Positions 1 to 10,013 of a stretch of DNA of 64,000 nt are shown piece after piece. A program made the position numbers and the translations under genes. How positions within the stretch are numbered: position 1 is the stretch's first letter; each line of letters opens with the position of its first letter. The stretch comes from Acidobacteriota bacterium (GTDB lineage: Bacteria; Acidobacteriota; Blastocatellia; RBC074). The notes beneath the pieces are model-generated. The model was not told the origin of the DNA. It did no database searches and saw only the letters and a list, made by a program, of their open reading frames with translations. The stretch covers positions 58,347 to 122,346 of the forward strand of contig JACPYM010000024.1 of NCBI GenBank assembly GCA_016196035.1, written 5' to 3'.

Positions 1-469
1 CGCCTTTGAACGTATTGCTGGCGCCCATAATGGCCGTGAAAAGTTTGAACACGCCCGCGACGATCAAGACCATCACCAGAAAACCGAAAGCCGCGCCCGC
101 CGCGCCACGCACTTTGCCGCGCGTGACGTTTTCCGGCTTGAGTTGCGCCTCAGCTTGTTTCTTGGCCTCTTCGATCCGGTCTTCCGGCACATTCATCTTC
201 TGCATGATCTCGCCTTGCATCTCGATCTGCTTCTTGACGATGTTTTCGTAACCGAAACGGTTTGTGACCGAAAACTGGATCACCCCGCCTAAAATCGCCA
301 GGCAAATCAGCGGAATCAAAACACGCGGCGCGCGGCCAATCTCGGCAAAGGTTTCGCCCGGCGAAAACAGCACGCCGGTCAAGCGTGCAAAGAAATTTTG
401 GGGTTTGGGTTCAGTTTCGGGCGCGGCTGCGCCTGCCACAGGTGAAGCGAGGTTCTGTCCGGCTTCCAT
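1..469 (-). CDS. YIP1-family membrane protein, C-terminus beyond window
   Basis: The reading frame starts at the ATG at 469 behind a strong GAGGAGG ribosome binding site and runs off the left edge, so about 156 residues are visible. After a Pro/Ala-rich N-terminus comes a PGETFAEI motif and then hydrophobic segments (LIPLICLAILGG and FGFLVMVLIVAGVFKLF), separated by a charged stretch with IVKKQIEMQGEIMQKM. This layout is typical of bacterial YIP1-domain integral membrane proteins, whose role is mostly unknown. It lies 118 bp downstream of the oppF-type gene on the same strand and may be co-transcribed. The family call rests on motif and topology only. Confidence 0.65.
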   Translation of the reverse strand, partial: MEAGQNLASPVAGAAAPETEPKPQNFFARLTGVLFSPGETFAEIGRAPRVLIPLICLAILGGVIQFSVTNRFGYENIVKKQIEMQGEIMQKMNVPEDRIEEAKKQAEAQLKPENVTRGKVRGAAGAAFGFLVMVLIVAGVFKLFTAIMGASNTFKG

Positions 470-586
470 AAATCCTCCTCGGATAGGGCAATGAAAAGGG
501 GTTGTTTCAGAGGCTTCGCGCACGCGCCCAACTACACGCGCGCGTAAAGCGGACTGGATTGTTGGTGGACTGCTTCAAGTACGCTG

Positions 587-1546
587 TCAGTCTTGGCCGG
601 GTTCGTGGAGAAAGCAAGCCGTCCAGTGTCCAGACTCAATTTGGACAAAGGCGGGTTCTTCAAGTTTGCAACGTTCCGTGGCGTGCGGACAGCGCGTGTG
701 AAAGCGGCAACCGGGCGGCGGCGCGAGCGGCGTGGGCACGTCGCCGGTTAAACGCGGCGCGCTGGCTGAACGCGCGGCGGGGTCAGGTTGCGGAATGGCG
801 GCGAGCAAGGCTTGCGTGTACGGGTGCAGCGGCTTGGCGTAAATCGCGTCGGCGGGCGCAAGTTCGACCAGCTTGCCCAGATACATCACGCCCACGCGCG
901 TCGAGATGTGTTCGACCACCGCCAAGCCGTGCGAGATGAACAGGTATGTCAGGCCGAATTGCTCCTGCAAATCCTGCAACAGATTGACGACTTGCGCCTG
1001 CACCGAGACGTCCAGCGCCGAAACGGGTTCATCGGCGACGATGAAATCAGGGTTGAGCGCCAGCGCCCGCGCGATGCCGATGCGCTGGCGTTGACCGCCG
1101 CTGAATTGATGCGGATAGCGGTTGGCGTAATCAGGATCAAGCCCAACGACGCGCAACAATTCGGCCACGCGGGCGCGGCGTTCCGGCTTAGTGCCGAGGC
1201 CGTGGATTTCGAGCGGTTCGCCGACGATGCTGCCAACCGTTAGGCGCGGATTGAGTGACGAATACGGGTCTTGAAAAATGATTTGCATGCGCCGCCGCAA
1301 GCCGCGCAATTCGCGTTTGCCGAGTTCGGTCAATTCCTGCCCGTCGAATTTCACCGAGCCTTCTGTCGGTTCAAGCAAGCGCAACAAACAGCGCCCGACT
1401 GTCGTTTTGCCGCAGCCCGATTCACCCACCAACCCCAATGTTTCGCCGCGTTCGATGGTGAACGAAACGCCATCCACCGCGCGCACGAGTTGTTTGCCAG
1501 CGGCGGGGAAATGTTTTTTGAGGCCGGTGATTTCGACGAGGGTCAT
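587..1546 (-). CDS. Oligopeptide/dipeptide ABC transporter ATP-binding protein, OppF/DppF type
   Basis: A 319-residue cytoplasmic ATPase that would power peptide uptake together with the OppD-type subunit encoded at 2222-3220. Walker [10 protein letters not shown] is at residues 41-49, the signature [15 protein letters not shown] is near 150, and Walker B with the D-loop ([10 protein letters not shown]) is near 172. The C-terminal oligo/HPY extension has the Cys pattern [15 protein letters not shown]. Its ATG overlaps the stop of the Uma2 gene in an ATGA overlap, implying translational coupling. No permease or substrate-binding protein is visible, so the substrate is unknown. Confidence 0.93.
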   Translation of the reverse strand: MTLVEITGLKKHFPAAGKQLVRAVDGVSFTIERGETLGLVGESGCGKTTVGRCLLRLLEPTEGSVKFDGQELTELGKRELRGLRRRMQIIFQDPYSSLNPRLTVGSIVGEPLEIHGLGTKPERRARVAELLRVVGLDPDYANRYPHQFSGGQRQRIGIARALALNPDFIVADEPVSALDVSVQAQVVNLLQDLQEQFGLTYLFISHGLAVVEHISTRVGVMYLGKLVELAPADAIYAKPLHPYTQALLAAIPQPDPAARSASAPRLTGDVPTPLAPPPGCRFHTRCPHATERCKLEEPAFVQIESGHWTACFLHEPGQD

Positions 1547-2145
1547 CGTGTTTTGCGCGGCAGAGTCTGACAGATTTCGGCGACCGAAGGCGTAAAGCCC
1601 GGCAGCACTTGCGAGACGACGCGCTCCTGGCCTGTGAAGGATTGTCCGCTGTTGTAGGCGCGCGGTTGCCCTGTGCGGCGGGGTTTCAGGTTGCGCACTT
1701 CGATGAGGTTATTGGCTGGGTCTACCAGCCACAACTCGCGCACGCCGAGCGCGGCGTAAGTGTCGGCTTTGGTGTTGCGGTCATAGATCGCGGTGCCCGG
1801 CGAAATGATCTCCACCACTAAATCAGCAGTGGCGGGATGTTGCAAGTCGAGCTTTTTCAGCAAGCGCGCTGAAACATAAAACAGGTCTGGCTCGATGTAA
1901 GTATCGGGGTTGAGCCAAAGCGCGGCGCGGGGCGCAAAGATCACGCCCGCGTCCCCGATTTTAGATAGATGCAGGATGAACAATTGATTGAGCGTGGCCC
2001 AGGCCAGATTGTGCAGCGCGGTTGGCGGAGGACTCATATACAAAACCCCCGCGATCAACTCGAACCTGGAGCTGTCCTTTGGCGCGGGCAAGCTCCAGAA
2101 CTCTTCGAGCGTGTACCTTTTAATCAGTGGCGAAGTTGACAACAT
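1543..2145 (-). CDS. Uma2 family (DUF820) restriction-endonuclease-fold protein
   Basis: 200 residues. The N-terminus has the Uma2 hallmark [10 protein letters not shown] followed by [11 protein letters not shown]. The nuclease-fold core shows [12 protein letters not shown], then [36 protein letters not shown], giving the acidic and Lys residues of the PD-(D/E)XK-like core. Members abound in cyanobacteria and Acidobacteriota and their physiological target is unknown. The gene sits between the oppD-type and oppF-type genes and overlaps oppF by 4 bp, an odd interruption of a normally contiguous pair. A short direct repeat (TAACAGCCTCACAA twice) lies just upstream of its start. Confidence 0.88.
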   Translation of the reverse strand: MLSTSPLIKRYTLEEFWSLPAPKDSSRFELIAGVLYMSPPPTALHNLAWATLNQLFILHLSKIGDAGVIFAPRAALWLNPDTYIEPDLFYVSARLLKKLDLQHPATADLVVEIISPGTAIYDRNTKADTYAALGVRELWLVDPANNLIEVRNLKPRRTGQPRAYNSGQSFTGQERVVSQVLPGFTPSVAEICQTLPRKTR

Positions 2146-2221
2146 AACAGCCTCACAATAACAGCCTCACAAACTTGTTTTCGGAATGCGCTGTGATTCT
2201 ACGGCTGACGGCTAATTTTGG

Positions 2222-3220
<999 letters not shown>

Positions 3221-3227
3221 AGCGGCC

Positions 3228-3752
3228 TTATTTGACAGGCTTTTTCGGCGCGAGCAGGAACGGTTTGAGCGCCGCGTAGGTCTCATCCACCGCCGCCGAA
3301 ATCTGATCGAGGTTGGCGTTGAATTCCTGCTGGTCAACGACGCGCAAGCTCAGATCAATGCGCACAAAGATGTCGCCGTCTTTGTTGTCCAGCCCGACTT
3401 TGACGCGGTCGAGGTCGTCATTGAGGGTCAACAATTTTTGCAGCAGTTCCGGCGAAGTCTTGATCTCAGCCTTTTCCGCCGCCGTCGAAACGAAGATGAG
3501 CATGCCCTGCGAATAAATGGTGACGACCGAAATTTCGGGCAATTGATTGCCTTTGAATTTCACCACCCAAACGCCCTCTTTGGCCTTGGCATAGGCCTGA
3601 CCAGAGGCTTCGAGCAGTTGCACGACTTTGGCTTGCGCAGCCTTGTCCGCTGCTGTGGCAGTTGCAGTTTGCGAGTTGGTTTGCGCTGGCACGGCGACAG
3701 CACAAACCAACGTCAGCAGTAAGGCGAGTGAGAGGGAACCTGTTTTTTTCAT
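3228..3752 (-). CDS. Secreted YbjN-like/CesT-fold protein
   Basis: About 174 residues from the ATG at 3752, which has AGGAG eight bases upstream; a TTG three bases earlier is the alternative. The N-terminus is a clear signal peptide ([20 protein letters not shown] with Ala-rich cleavage region). The mature part alternates amphipathic helices and strands ([19 protein letters not shown], then [20 protein letters not shown]), resembling the YbjN/type III chaperone-like fold. No enzyme motif is visible. It heads the oppD-Uma2-oppF gene string. Confidence 0.55.
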   Translation of the reverse strand: MKKTGSLSLALLLTLVCAVAVPAQTNSQTATATAADKAAQAKVVQLLEASGQAYAKAKEGVWVVKFKGNQLPEISVVTIYSQGMLIFVSTAAEKAEIKTSPELLQKLLTLNDDLDRVKVGLDNKDGDIFVRIDLSLRVVDQQEFNANLDQISAAVDETYAALKPFLLAPKKPVK

Positions 3753-3784
3753 CAAGGCGACTCCTAAAAGATGATCTTGCTGGA

Positions 3785-4171
3785 TTAGTTCAACAAGTTG
3801 ACAGAGTAAGCGGAAAACACCGGATCAACGCTGACCAATGTCAAGTTTTCGGCGATTGCTTGTGCAATCAGCAGCCGGTCAAACGGGTCTTTGTGATGAA
3901 ACGGCAAATTTTCCAGGGCGAGAACGTTGGGTAATTGAATCGGCAAAAGCTGTAAGCGATTGGTTTGTTGCTGGCTCGCCAGCAACAGCGGCAACGGGTT
4001 CTGTAAATGTAGCTTGCCAATTTGCGTTTTGATCTGCAACTCCCAAACGCTGGCGATGCTCAACACCCATTGATTCAGGCCGGGCTGTAAAACCGCTCGC
4101 AAATGGCCGGGAATGCGCTGGGGTTGTTCGTCCGCCCAGATCAGGATTTGCGTGTCTAACAGCAGTTTCAT
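3785..4171 (-). CDS. vapC: PIN-domain ribonuclease toxin, VapC type
   Basis: 128 residues from the ATG at 4171. PIN-domain acidic residues are present: D6 in MKLLLDTQILIWA, the Glu in SIASVWELQIK, and the Asp pair in FHHKDPFDRLLIAQA, with a final Asp in LVSVDPVF. VapC toxins are Mg-dependent RNases that typically cleave initiator tRNA or 23S rRNA; the target here cannot be read from sequence. The start overlaps the antitoxin stop by 4 bp, the normal layout of a VapBC module. Confidence 0.9.
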   Translation of the reverse strand: MKLLLDTQILIWADEQPQRIPGHLRAVLQPGLNQWVLSIASVWELQIKTQIGKLHLQNPLPLLLASQQQTNRLQLLPIQLPNVLALENLPFHHKDPFDRLLIAQAIAENLTLVSVDPVFSAYSVNLLN

Positions 4172-4425
4172 GCTTCTCCTAACCAGAACTCGTCCGGCAA
4201 CGGAGCATTGAAATCCTCGCTCATCCAACTCTGGCCGTTCTGATGAAGTCCCAGAATGTGCGCGGGCGGCTCACCATTTTTGGCTGGTGCTTCCTCAAGC
4301 ATCGGCACTAACCGCGCCACTGGCTTGTCGGCTTCCGTCAGAATGATCTCTTCGCCATTCCGCGCCAAAGCGAGTAAGGCGCTCAATTGCGTTTGTGCTT
4401 CTTGTACGTTGATCGTGCGCGTCAT
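4168..4425 (-). CDS. Phd/YefM-type antitoxin of the VapC pair
   Basis: 85 residues from the ATG at 4425, six bases after GAGGTG; a GTG nine bases earlier is possible. The sequence TINVQEAQTQLSALLALA followed by GEEIILTEADKPVARLVP is the classic Phd/YefM DNA-binding N-terminus. The acidic, Pro-rich C-terminus would bind and neutralise the PIN toxin. Antitoxin-first order and a 4-bp overlap support autoregulated co-expression. It begins 10 bp after the Ysc84 gene ends. Confidence 0.9.
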   Translation of the reverse strand: MTRTINVQEAQTQLSALLALARNGEEIILTEADKPVARLVPMLEEAPAKNGEPPAHILGLHQNGQSWMSEDFNAPLPDEFWLGEA

Positions 4426-4435
4426 TTTCGCCACC

Positions 4436-5137
4436 TCACTTGGTTGAAAATTTCTGCAACATCTGCGGAAAAATCTGAATGCCTTTCGGCGTGCGCGCTT
4501 TGCCTTCGAGCAACACCTCGCGCGTGCTCACTTGCTTGCCATAAACCTCTTCATTCGCCTGCTTGTCGGGCGCGATGACCGCGCCTTTGAGTTCCAAACC
4601 GGCAAACAGCCCACGGCTGCGCGAATACGAGAGAATCTGTGCGCGCAACAGTGCATCGGTCGAGGCCGAGGCGTTGCGTCCCACCGGCCCCGCCGAAGCC
4701 GCCGCGCCCGCACCAATTTCAAATTTGTCTTTGAGCAGGCCTTCGACGCCGCCCTGATTCATAATCACCAGCACCAAATCCACCGCCTGCCCGCCAATTT
4801 GCAAGCCGAAGCTGCCCCCGCCGATGGTGAAAAACACGGGCGCGCCCCACGAACCGCCGTCGTCGCGCCGGCAACTAATCAGGCCTTTGCCGTACTGGCC
4901 GCCGATGACGAAGCCGGCCTTTTTGACCGAGGGGAAAACAGCGACGCATTTGGCACGTTCGAGAATTTCATAAGGGATGGCTTGATCGGGCGCGGACATG
5001 ATTTCCTGAAACGCCTTGGCGGCTTTTTGCGTGCGTTCGCGTTCCTCATAGGTTGAGAGTTGCGCCAACGCCGTGGCCGTGCTGAGTGAAACGCCAAGCA
5101 AAATGACGAGCAAATAGACGATTCGGTTCAAGTGCAT
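4436..5137 (-). CDS. Secreted Ysc84/SYLF-domain lipid-binding protein
   Basis: 233 residues from the ATG at 5137, which follows GGAGGATTT; longer in-frame starts would extend into the divergent promoter region. A signal peptide ([20 protein letters not shown]) is followed by a complete SYLF domain: [38 protein letters not shown] and [19 protein letters not shown] domains bind phosphoinositides in eukaryotes; bacterial members are exported proteins of uncertain function. It diverges from the plus-strand gene at 5359. Confidence 0.88.
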   Translation of the reverse strand: MHLNRIVYLLVILLGVSLSTATALAQLSTYEERERTQKAAKAFQEIMSAPDQAIPYEILERAKCVAVFPSVKKAGFVIGGQYGKGLISCRRDDGGSWGAPVFFTIGGGSFGLQIGGQAVDLVLVIMNQGGVEGLLKDKFEIGAGAAASAGPVGRNASASTDALLRAQILSYSRSRGLFAGLELKGAVIAPDKQANEEVYGKQVSTREVLLEGKARTPKGIQIFPQMLQKFSTK

Positions 5138-5358
5138 AAATCCTCCGCCAAGGCTTCCTGCGCCTTGCGTCACGAAACAGCCAACGTTTGGGAGCGCGCC
5201 CTTTCTACCTTGCAGCAGGTTGATTTTCAAGCACCGCTTCGTTTTCCCAAGCGCGGGTTGCGGGATGTGCGTTAGCAGATCAACGCGAATTTGGCTAAGA
5301 TGCGCGCGAGCACTTCGGCTCATCACCACGGCAATGAAACAAGTAAAAGGGCGGGCGC

Positions 5359-6690
5359 ATGGCGGCAGTCTTGACTCCCCAGACACAACACTTCGACCAG
5401 ACCCAGGCGGCGCGCACCGCTACCGCATCTGAAGACCGTCTGCACGCCTTTGAGCAGTTCACGCTCGTGCCCATGACCGCTGGCGACATCATTGATCGCG
5501 CCGTGCGGCTGTACCGGCAACATTTTCTGGTCTTCCTGCGCATCGTGTTGGCGCCTAGCCTGATCGCCTATGCGGGCGGCATTCTGTGGGCCATCGGCCT
5601 GCGCAATTTTTCGTTTGAACGCGGCGACCAGCGCATTTTGTTGTCGCTGGCGCTGCTCGGCGGCGGCGGCGTATTGTGGCTGATTGGCAAGGCGCTGTTT
5701 CTGATGTTGCTAGGCGGCGCTTCGCGGATCTTGGTTTGGCACTTTTTTGACGGAACGCCGTTGCGCGCACGCGACGCTTTTCAGGCGGTGCGCGAACGCC
5801 GCTGGAGCCTGTTGGGCGCGACGGTGCTGGTGGCGATCTTGCTGCTGACGGTGCTGATGCTGGTTTACACGGTGGGTTCGTTCGCGCTGTTCTTTTACAT
5901 CATGTTCGCGCTGTGGCTGCTCAGCGGCTTGCCGCAGTGGGTGCAGGGTGTCTTTCATTTTCTGTTCGGCACCGTGATCGTGGCGGGCGGTGTGCTGCTG
6001 CTGTTGCTGACTTACGCGCGCGTGGTTTGCGTGCCGCAAGCGATGATGGTCGAGGGCAAGAACGTTTTCGCCGCCATCACGCGCAGCTTTCAACTGGCGG
6101 GCGGCGAAACCAAACGCATCGCCGCGCTCGTGTTGTTTCAGTTTTGCGTGGCGGCTTCGTTGTACTGGCTGCTAATGATTCCACTGGGCTGGTATGGCTA
6201 TTGGCACGGCGTGGAAATCAGCCTATTCAACGCGCACGCGCCGCTCTGGTTCAGCATCGCGCAGCAGACGCTGGCACAAGTGGGCGAAATCCTCATCGCG
6301 CCGATTGTCCTGCTGGGCTTCACGCTGTTGTATCTGGACACGCGCGTGCGCAAGGAAGGTTTTGATGTCGAACTGCTGGCCAATCGCGTGTTGCCAGCGG
6401 CGGACTACACGCCCAAGCCGGTGCCCGTGACTGAACATCAGGTGCGGGAAATCACCTGGGACGAAACACTGCCAGTGACCGAACCACCGTTGGCGACGGA
6501 AAGCGCGTTTGACTACCCGTCAGGCGAATTTGCCGAAGTCGTACCACTGACCAACGCGCTGGGCGAAGCCCTGGCCCAGCCTGTTTCCGTGGTGGCAGAA
6601 GAACCGCGCGGGCTGCGTTTCTGCCCAGCCTGTGGCACACCGGCTGAGCCGCAACGGTTGTTCTGTTCAAGTTGTGGCATACGTTTTTGA
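5359..6690 (+). CDS. Polytopic membrane protein with C-terminal zinc ribbon
   Basis: 443 residues. After a 40-residue soluble N-terminus ([15 protein letters not shown]) there are about seven hydrophobic segments, as in glycerophosphodiesterase-associated or DUF975-like membrane domains. A long acidic linker leads to a C-terminal zinc ribbon with two CxxC pairs ([19 protein letters not shown]). It begins a plus-strand run with the DUF4129 gene 4 bp downstream, suggesting a shared membrane or envelope role. No catalytic motif is seen. Confidence 0.7.
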   Translation: MAAVLTPQTQHFDQTQAARTATASEDRLHAFEQFTLVPMTAGDIIDRAVRLYRQHFLVFLRIVLAPSLIAYAGGILWAIGLRNFSFERGDQRILLSLALLGGGGVLWLIGKALFLMLLGGASRILVWHFFDGTPLRARDAFQAVRERRWSLLGATVLVAILLLTVLMLVYTVGSFALFFYIMFALWLLSGLPQWVQGVFHFLFGTVIVAGGVLLLLLTYARVVCVPQAMMVEGKNVFAAITRSFQLAGGETKRIAALVLFQFCVAASLYWLLMIPLGWYGYWHGVEISLFNAHAPLWFSIAQQTLAQVGEILIAPIVLLGFTLLYLDTRVRKEGFDVELLANRVLPAADYTPKPVPVTEHQVREITWDETLPVTEPPLATESAFDYPSGEFAEVVPLTNALGEALAQPVSVVAEEPRGLRFCPACGTPAEPQRLFCSSCGIRF

Positions 6691-6694
6691 AGCG

Positions 6695-7723
6695 ATGCAT
6701 CCTTTGACCCGAAAACTACAACGCATCACGGCTTGGCTGGTTTGCCTCTGTGCACTTTCACTGTTGACGCACGCCAACACGCCGTTGACTGACTACCGCC
6801 AGCGTGTCGCCCGCGCCGCTGAACTTGCCCAGACCATCGCCAAGCAGGCGCCCGCCACCGACGCACAGCTCGCGCAGTTGCAAACGCTCAAACAATGGCT
6901 GCCCGCGCAGGAAGAGATCGAAGCGTCCGGCCAATCCGTGCGCGTGGACAACGCCTGGGTGCACGCAGCGCTGAACACGCTGCGCACGGAACCCGCCGCG
7001 CAAGCCGCGCAACTGGCCGAACTGGCTGACCGGCTGGCGGCCTTGCAACAACGCCTGGCCGATCCCGACAGCGGCGGCAACCTTGCTGCCCAAGCACCGC
7101 ACGACCGGCTCACCCGCATCCTGTCGCAACCGGAATACCGGCAGGAACAGCAGCAGCAGGAATCCACGATCAAACAATGGATTACCAAGATATTGCGCAA
7201 AGTACAGGCGTGGTTCCGCAAACTGTTCAGCGCCAGCCCCAAAGCACAGCCGAGCCAGTTCACGCTCAACCTGACGCGGCTGCTGATCGGCGGTCTATTT
7301 TTGTTGGCCTTGCTTTATGCCCTGTACAAATTCTTCCGCTGGTTCGGCACGCGCAAACGCCGCCAAGCGACCGAATCCAGCCCGCGCGAAATTCTGGGCG
7401 AAGTGATCGGCGAAACCGCGACCACCGAAGATTTGCTGGACGCGGCCCGCGCCCTGGCCGCGCAAGGCGATTATCGCGGCGCGATTCGGCGCGCTTACAT
7501 CGCGCTGCTGTTCGAACTGGAACAGCGCGGCAAGCTGCGGCTGCACCGTGCCCACACCAATCGCGACTACCTCGACGCGCTGCGCTACGAAGCGTTGCTT
7601 TATCCCACCTTCGTCGCGCTCACGCGCATGTTCGAGCGCATCTGGTACGGCCACGCCAACGCCACCGAATTCGATTTTGAAGGCTTCCTGACAGGTTATC
7701 GGGAAGCGGTTGGGGGAGAGTAG
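6695..7723 (+). CDS. DUF4129 domain membrane protein
   Basis: 342 residues from the ATG at 6695, 4 bp after the previous gene. A signal or anchor segment is followed by a helical Ala/Gln-rich ectodomain, a single membrane segment near residue 205 (LLIGGLFLLALLYALYKFF), and a C-terminal cytoplasmic domain with AAQGDYRGAIRRAYIALLFE and LTRMFERIWYGHA, the DUF4129 pattern. DUF4129 is found at the C-terminus of transglutaminase-like proteins or alone beside DUF4350, MoxR and DUF58 genes. DUF4350 follows here, but no MoxR or DUF58 gene is in view. Confidence 0.82.
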   Translation: MHPLTRKLQRITAWLVCLCALSLLTHANTPLTDYRQRVARAAELAQTIAKQAPATDAQLAQLQTLKQWLPAQEEIEASGQSVRVDNAWVHAALNTLRTEPAAQAAQLAELADRLAALQQRLADPDSGGNLAAQAPHDRLTRILSQPEYRQEQQQQESTIKQWITKILRKVQAWFRKLFSASPKAQPSQFTLNLTRLLIGGLFLLALLYALYKFFRWFGTRKRRQATESSPREILGEVIGETATTEDLLDAARALAAQGDYRGAIRRAYIALLFELEQRGKLRLHRAHTNRDYLDALRYEALLYPTFVALTRMFERIWYGHANATEFDFEGFLTGYREAVGGE

Positions 7724-7848
7724 TCAGCAGTCAGTAGTCAGTAGTCGGTAATTCGGACTAACCGCTCAGACTAACTGCCCGCTACACACTGCTTACTAGC
7801 TTCCGGCTACTGACTACTGACTACTGACTACTGACTACTGACTACTGT
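7721..7848 (+). repeat. Facing arrays of a 7-bp repeat (AGTCAGT / ACTGACT) forming an inverted repeat
   Basis: Between the DUF4129 and DUF4350 genes, a left array of GTAGTCA units (7721-7748) faces a right array of TGACTAC units (7808-7848, about five and a half copies). The two arrays are reverse complements, giving a potential stem of at least 18 bp around a roughly 60-bp loop. A comparable arrangement with a different unit is at 60139-60229. The downstream start codon at 7854 follows almost immediately and has no visible ribosome binding site. Confidence 0.85.
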
Positions 7849-7853
7849 TTCCT

Positions 7854-9254
7854 ATGCGTCAATATCTAAGCTTGATTCTCACGTTCGGCTTGGTGCTGCT
7901 GGTGCTCATTGGCTTGAGCGCGGCGGGCAGCCTGGAATTCGACCGCCAGGATGAGAACGAGCTGGCGCCGGTGCGTTCCAGTTACAACCCCGGCCCGACG
8001 GGGACGCGGGCGTTGTATCAGTTGCTCGAAGAAACGAATTACCCGGTGGCGCGTTGGCGCGAACGGTTCGGCGAATTGAAGCACAAGGCTGCTGGCGGGT
8101 TGCTGATTCTGGTGGGGCCATTTGCGGCGGCGGATGAATTGGAAGAACCTGAAGTGAAAGCGTTGCAAGCCTGGCTGAACGCGGGCGGACGCACGCTGGT
8201 CATCAGCCGCGCACCGGCGGAGCAGTTCGGCGATTACACCATCCAGGCGAAGATGCCGGACAAATTGCCTGCCGCCAGCGCGCCGCCCGAACAGATCGTC
8301 AATCCCAAGAGCGATGAATTGATCACGCAACCAACCGCATTGACGCGCGACTTGCACGGCCTGGCCCTGTCGGAATTTGCCGCGCGCCTGAAATTCCACG
8401 CGCCTGACAATCAGCCTGACAATCAGCCTGACAATCAGCCTGACAACCAGAAGGACGAACAAGCTGTGCCGGAAAGCACGCCGAAAAAGGCTGCCCAGGC
8501 TGAAACCAAAACGGAAGAAGATCAGATTGCGGAAAAACGTATGGCCGAGCTAAAGGCCGTGCATTTCAACGGCAGGCTACGGGCGCCCGTCATTCACTTG
8601 GGCGACAAAGAGGGCGCGCTGTTGGCCGATTTCAATTACGGCGCGGGGCGCGTCGTGTTTTTGTCCGATCCTTTCGTCGTCGCCAATCACGGGCTGGCGC
8701 GCGGGGCGAATCTGCAACTGGCGCTCAACCTGATCAACGCGCTGCGCCAGGCCGGCCGCCCGATCCTGTTTGACGAATATCACCACGGCTATCGCAGCGA
8801 AGAGAATGCACTGGTGCGCTACTTTCACGGCACGCCGTTCTGGTGGGTGCTGGGGCAGTTGCTGCTGTTGGGCTTGCTGCTGGTTTACAGCCAAGGCAAG
8901 CGCTTTGCCCGCCCGCTGCCCTTGCCGCAAGTAGACCGTCATTCGCCGCTCGAATTTGTCGGCTCGATGGCCAGCTTGCAGCAGGCTGCGCAGGCCCGCG
9001 ATCTGGCGATTGAAAACATCTACCCGCGTTTCAAAACGCGTTTGTGCCGCCGCCTGGGTTTGTCCGGCAAAGCCGGGCCGACCGAAATTGCCGCAGCCAT
9101 GCGCGAGCGCCCCCAATTCGCCGCCGTGGCCAATGAGTTGGAACTGGCGTTGCGCGAGAGCGAATACGTGTTGCAGGGCGACCGCATTGACGATCAGCGG
9201 CTGGTGGAATTAGTGGCGACGTTGCGGCGGGTTGGCGCTGAGTTGGCGCGATAG
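7854..9254 (+). CDS. DUF4350 domain-containing membrane protein
   Basis: 466 residues. An N-terminal membrane anchor precedes a DUF4350/GATase-like domain with SYNPGPTGTRALYQLLEE and LQAWLNAGGRTLVISR, split by a charged low-complexity linker. The domain resumes with GAGRVVFLSDPFVVANHG and LFDEYHHGYRSEENALVR, then a second membrane segment (FWWVLGQLLLLGLLLVY) and a helical tail. The linker contains four PDNQ units encoded by a 12-bp tandem repeat at 8403-8450. DUF4350 proteins accompany DUF4129 proteins in a conserved membrane gene set of unknown mechanism. Confidence 0.83.
   Translation: MRQYLSLILTFGLVLLVLIGLSAAGSLEFDRQDENELAPVRSSYNPGPTGTRALYQLLEETNYPVARWRERFGELKHKAAGGLLILVGPFAAADELEEPEVKALQAWLNAGGRTLVISRAPAEQFGDYTIQAKMPDKLPAASAPPEQIVNPKSDELITQPTALTRDLHGLALSEFAARLKFHAPDNQPDNQPDNQPDNQKDEQAVPESTPKKAAQAETKTEEDQIAEKRMAELKAVHFNGRLRAPVIHLGDKEGALLADFNYGAGRVVFLSDPFVVANHGLARGANLQLALNLINALRQAGRPILFDEYHHGYRSEENALVRYFHGTPFWWVLGQLLLLGLLLVYSQGKRFARPLPLPQVDRHSPLEFVGSMASLQQAAQARDLAIENIYPRFKTRLCRRLGLSGKAGPTEIAAAMRERPQFAAVANELELALRESEYVLQGDRIDDQRLVELVATLRRVGAELAR
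8403..8450 (+). repeat. 12-bp coding tandem repeat, four copies
   Basis: CCTGACAATCAG occurs four times head to tail, the last copy with one change, encoding (PDNQ)4 in the linker of the DUF4350 protein. Such in-frame repeats can change copy number without breaking the frame. Confidence 0.9.
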
Positions 9255-9347
9255 CAGCGGGCATAAATTGCCGCAACAACCCGTCCGCAGCCTTCGTATC
9301 CTGAGTTCGCATCAACGAACTTTCACTCATCATCAACGGAGACGCTT

Positions 9348-9917
9348 ATGTTTTGTCCAGGCTGTGCCATTCCAGTTACCGACGAGACGAAATTCTGCAA
9401 AAGCTGCGGCGCAAACTTGCGCGGCGTGCGCGAAGCGATGACGGGGCGCGACGAGCCATTCGACTGGTCGAAAACCTGGGTCGCCGAGATTTTCATGACC
9501 GAAGAAGAGCGGGCGCGGCGGCGCGGCGTCACGCCTGAACAAAAACGCCTGAATGAAATCAAGGCCGGGGTTATCACGACACTGGCCGGTGTTGGGGCGA
9601 TGATCTTTTTGTATTTTTTTCTGGGCGCAGTGGCGAACCATGAACCGGACAAAGACGCCGAAATCGTCCGCCGCATCTGGCTGGCGGGCGTCGTTCCCTT
9701 CCTCGTCGGCATCGGCCTGCTCATTAACGGCATCTTCCTGACCAAGCACCCAGTGCGGCAGGCAACGTCACCGCCGCTGCCCACGCCACTGCCAGCACCT
9801 ACGACCAATCAACTCGAAGCGCCGCGCACGAATGCCAGCGTCGTCGAACACACCACCGCCCATTTGCCCGAACGGCGCGCAGCCGTTTCAGCAGTGCGCG
9901 GTGAAGATGGGCGCTGA
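9348..9917 (+). CDS. Small zinc-ribbon membrane protein
   Basis: 189 residues starting at the ATG preceded by GGAGACGCTT. The N-terminus is a zinc ribbon (FCPGCAIPVTDETKFCKSCG), followed by a charged segment (MTEEERARRRGVTPEQKRL). Two membrane helices follow (ITTLAGVGAMIFLYFFLGA and LAGVVPFLVGIGLLINGIF), then a Pro/Thr-rich tail. Architecture resembles the protein at 5359 but with the ribbon at the opposite end. Function is unknown. Confidence 0.75.
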   Translation: MFCPGCAIPVTDETKFCKSCGANLRGVREAMTGRDEPFDWSKTWVAEIFMTEEERARRRGVTPEQKRLNEIKAGVITTLAGVGAMIFLYFFLGAVANHEPDKDAEIVRRIWLAGVVPFLVGIGLLINGIFLTKHPVRQATSPPLPTPLPAPTTNQLEAPRTNASVVEHTTAHLPERRAAVSAVRGEDGR

Positions 9918-9923
9918 AATGGA

Positions 9924-10004
9924 TTGCCACAGAGGCACAGAGCGAGGGCTTTGGGGACTGGCAACCCAATGCTATTACTCTATGCCTCTGTGGCTCTGTG
10001 GCAA
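9924..10004 (+). repeat. Inverted repeat TTGCCACAGAGGCACAGAG between convergent genes
   Basis: A 19-bp left arm (9924-9942) and right arm (9986-10004) match at 18 of 19 positions around a 43-bp spacer. It fills the gap between two converging genes, so it could act as a bidirectional terminator. The internal CACAGAG periodicity resembles the short-unit inverted arrays elsewhere in the window. Confidence 0.8.
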
Positions 10005-10013
10005 AGCTTCCGT

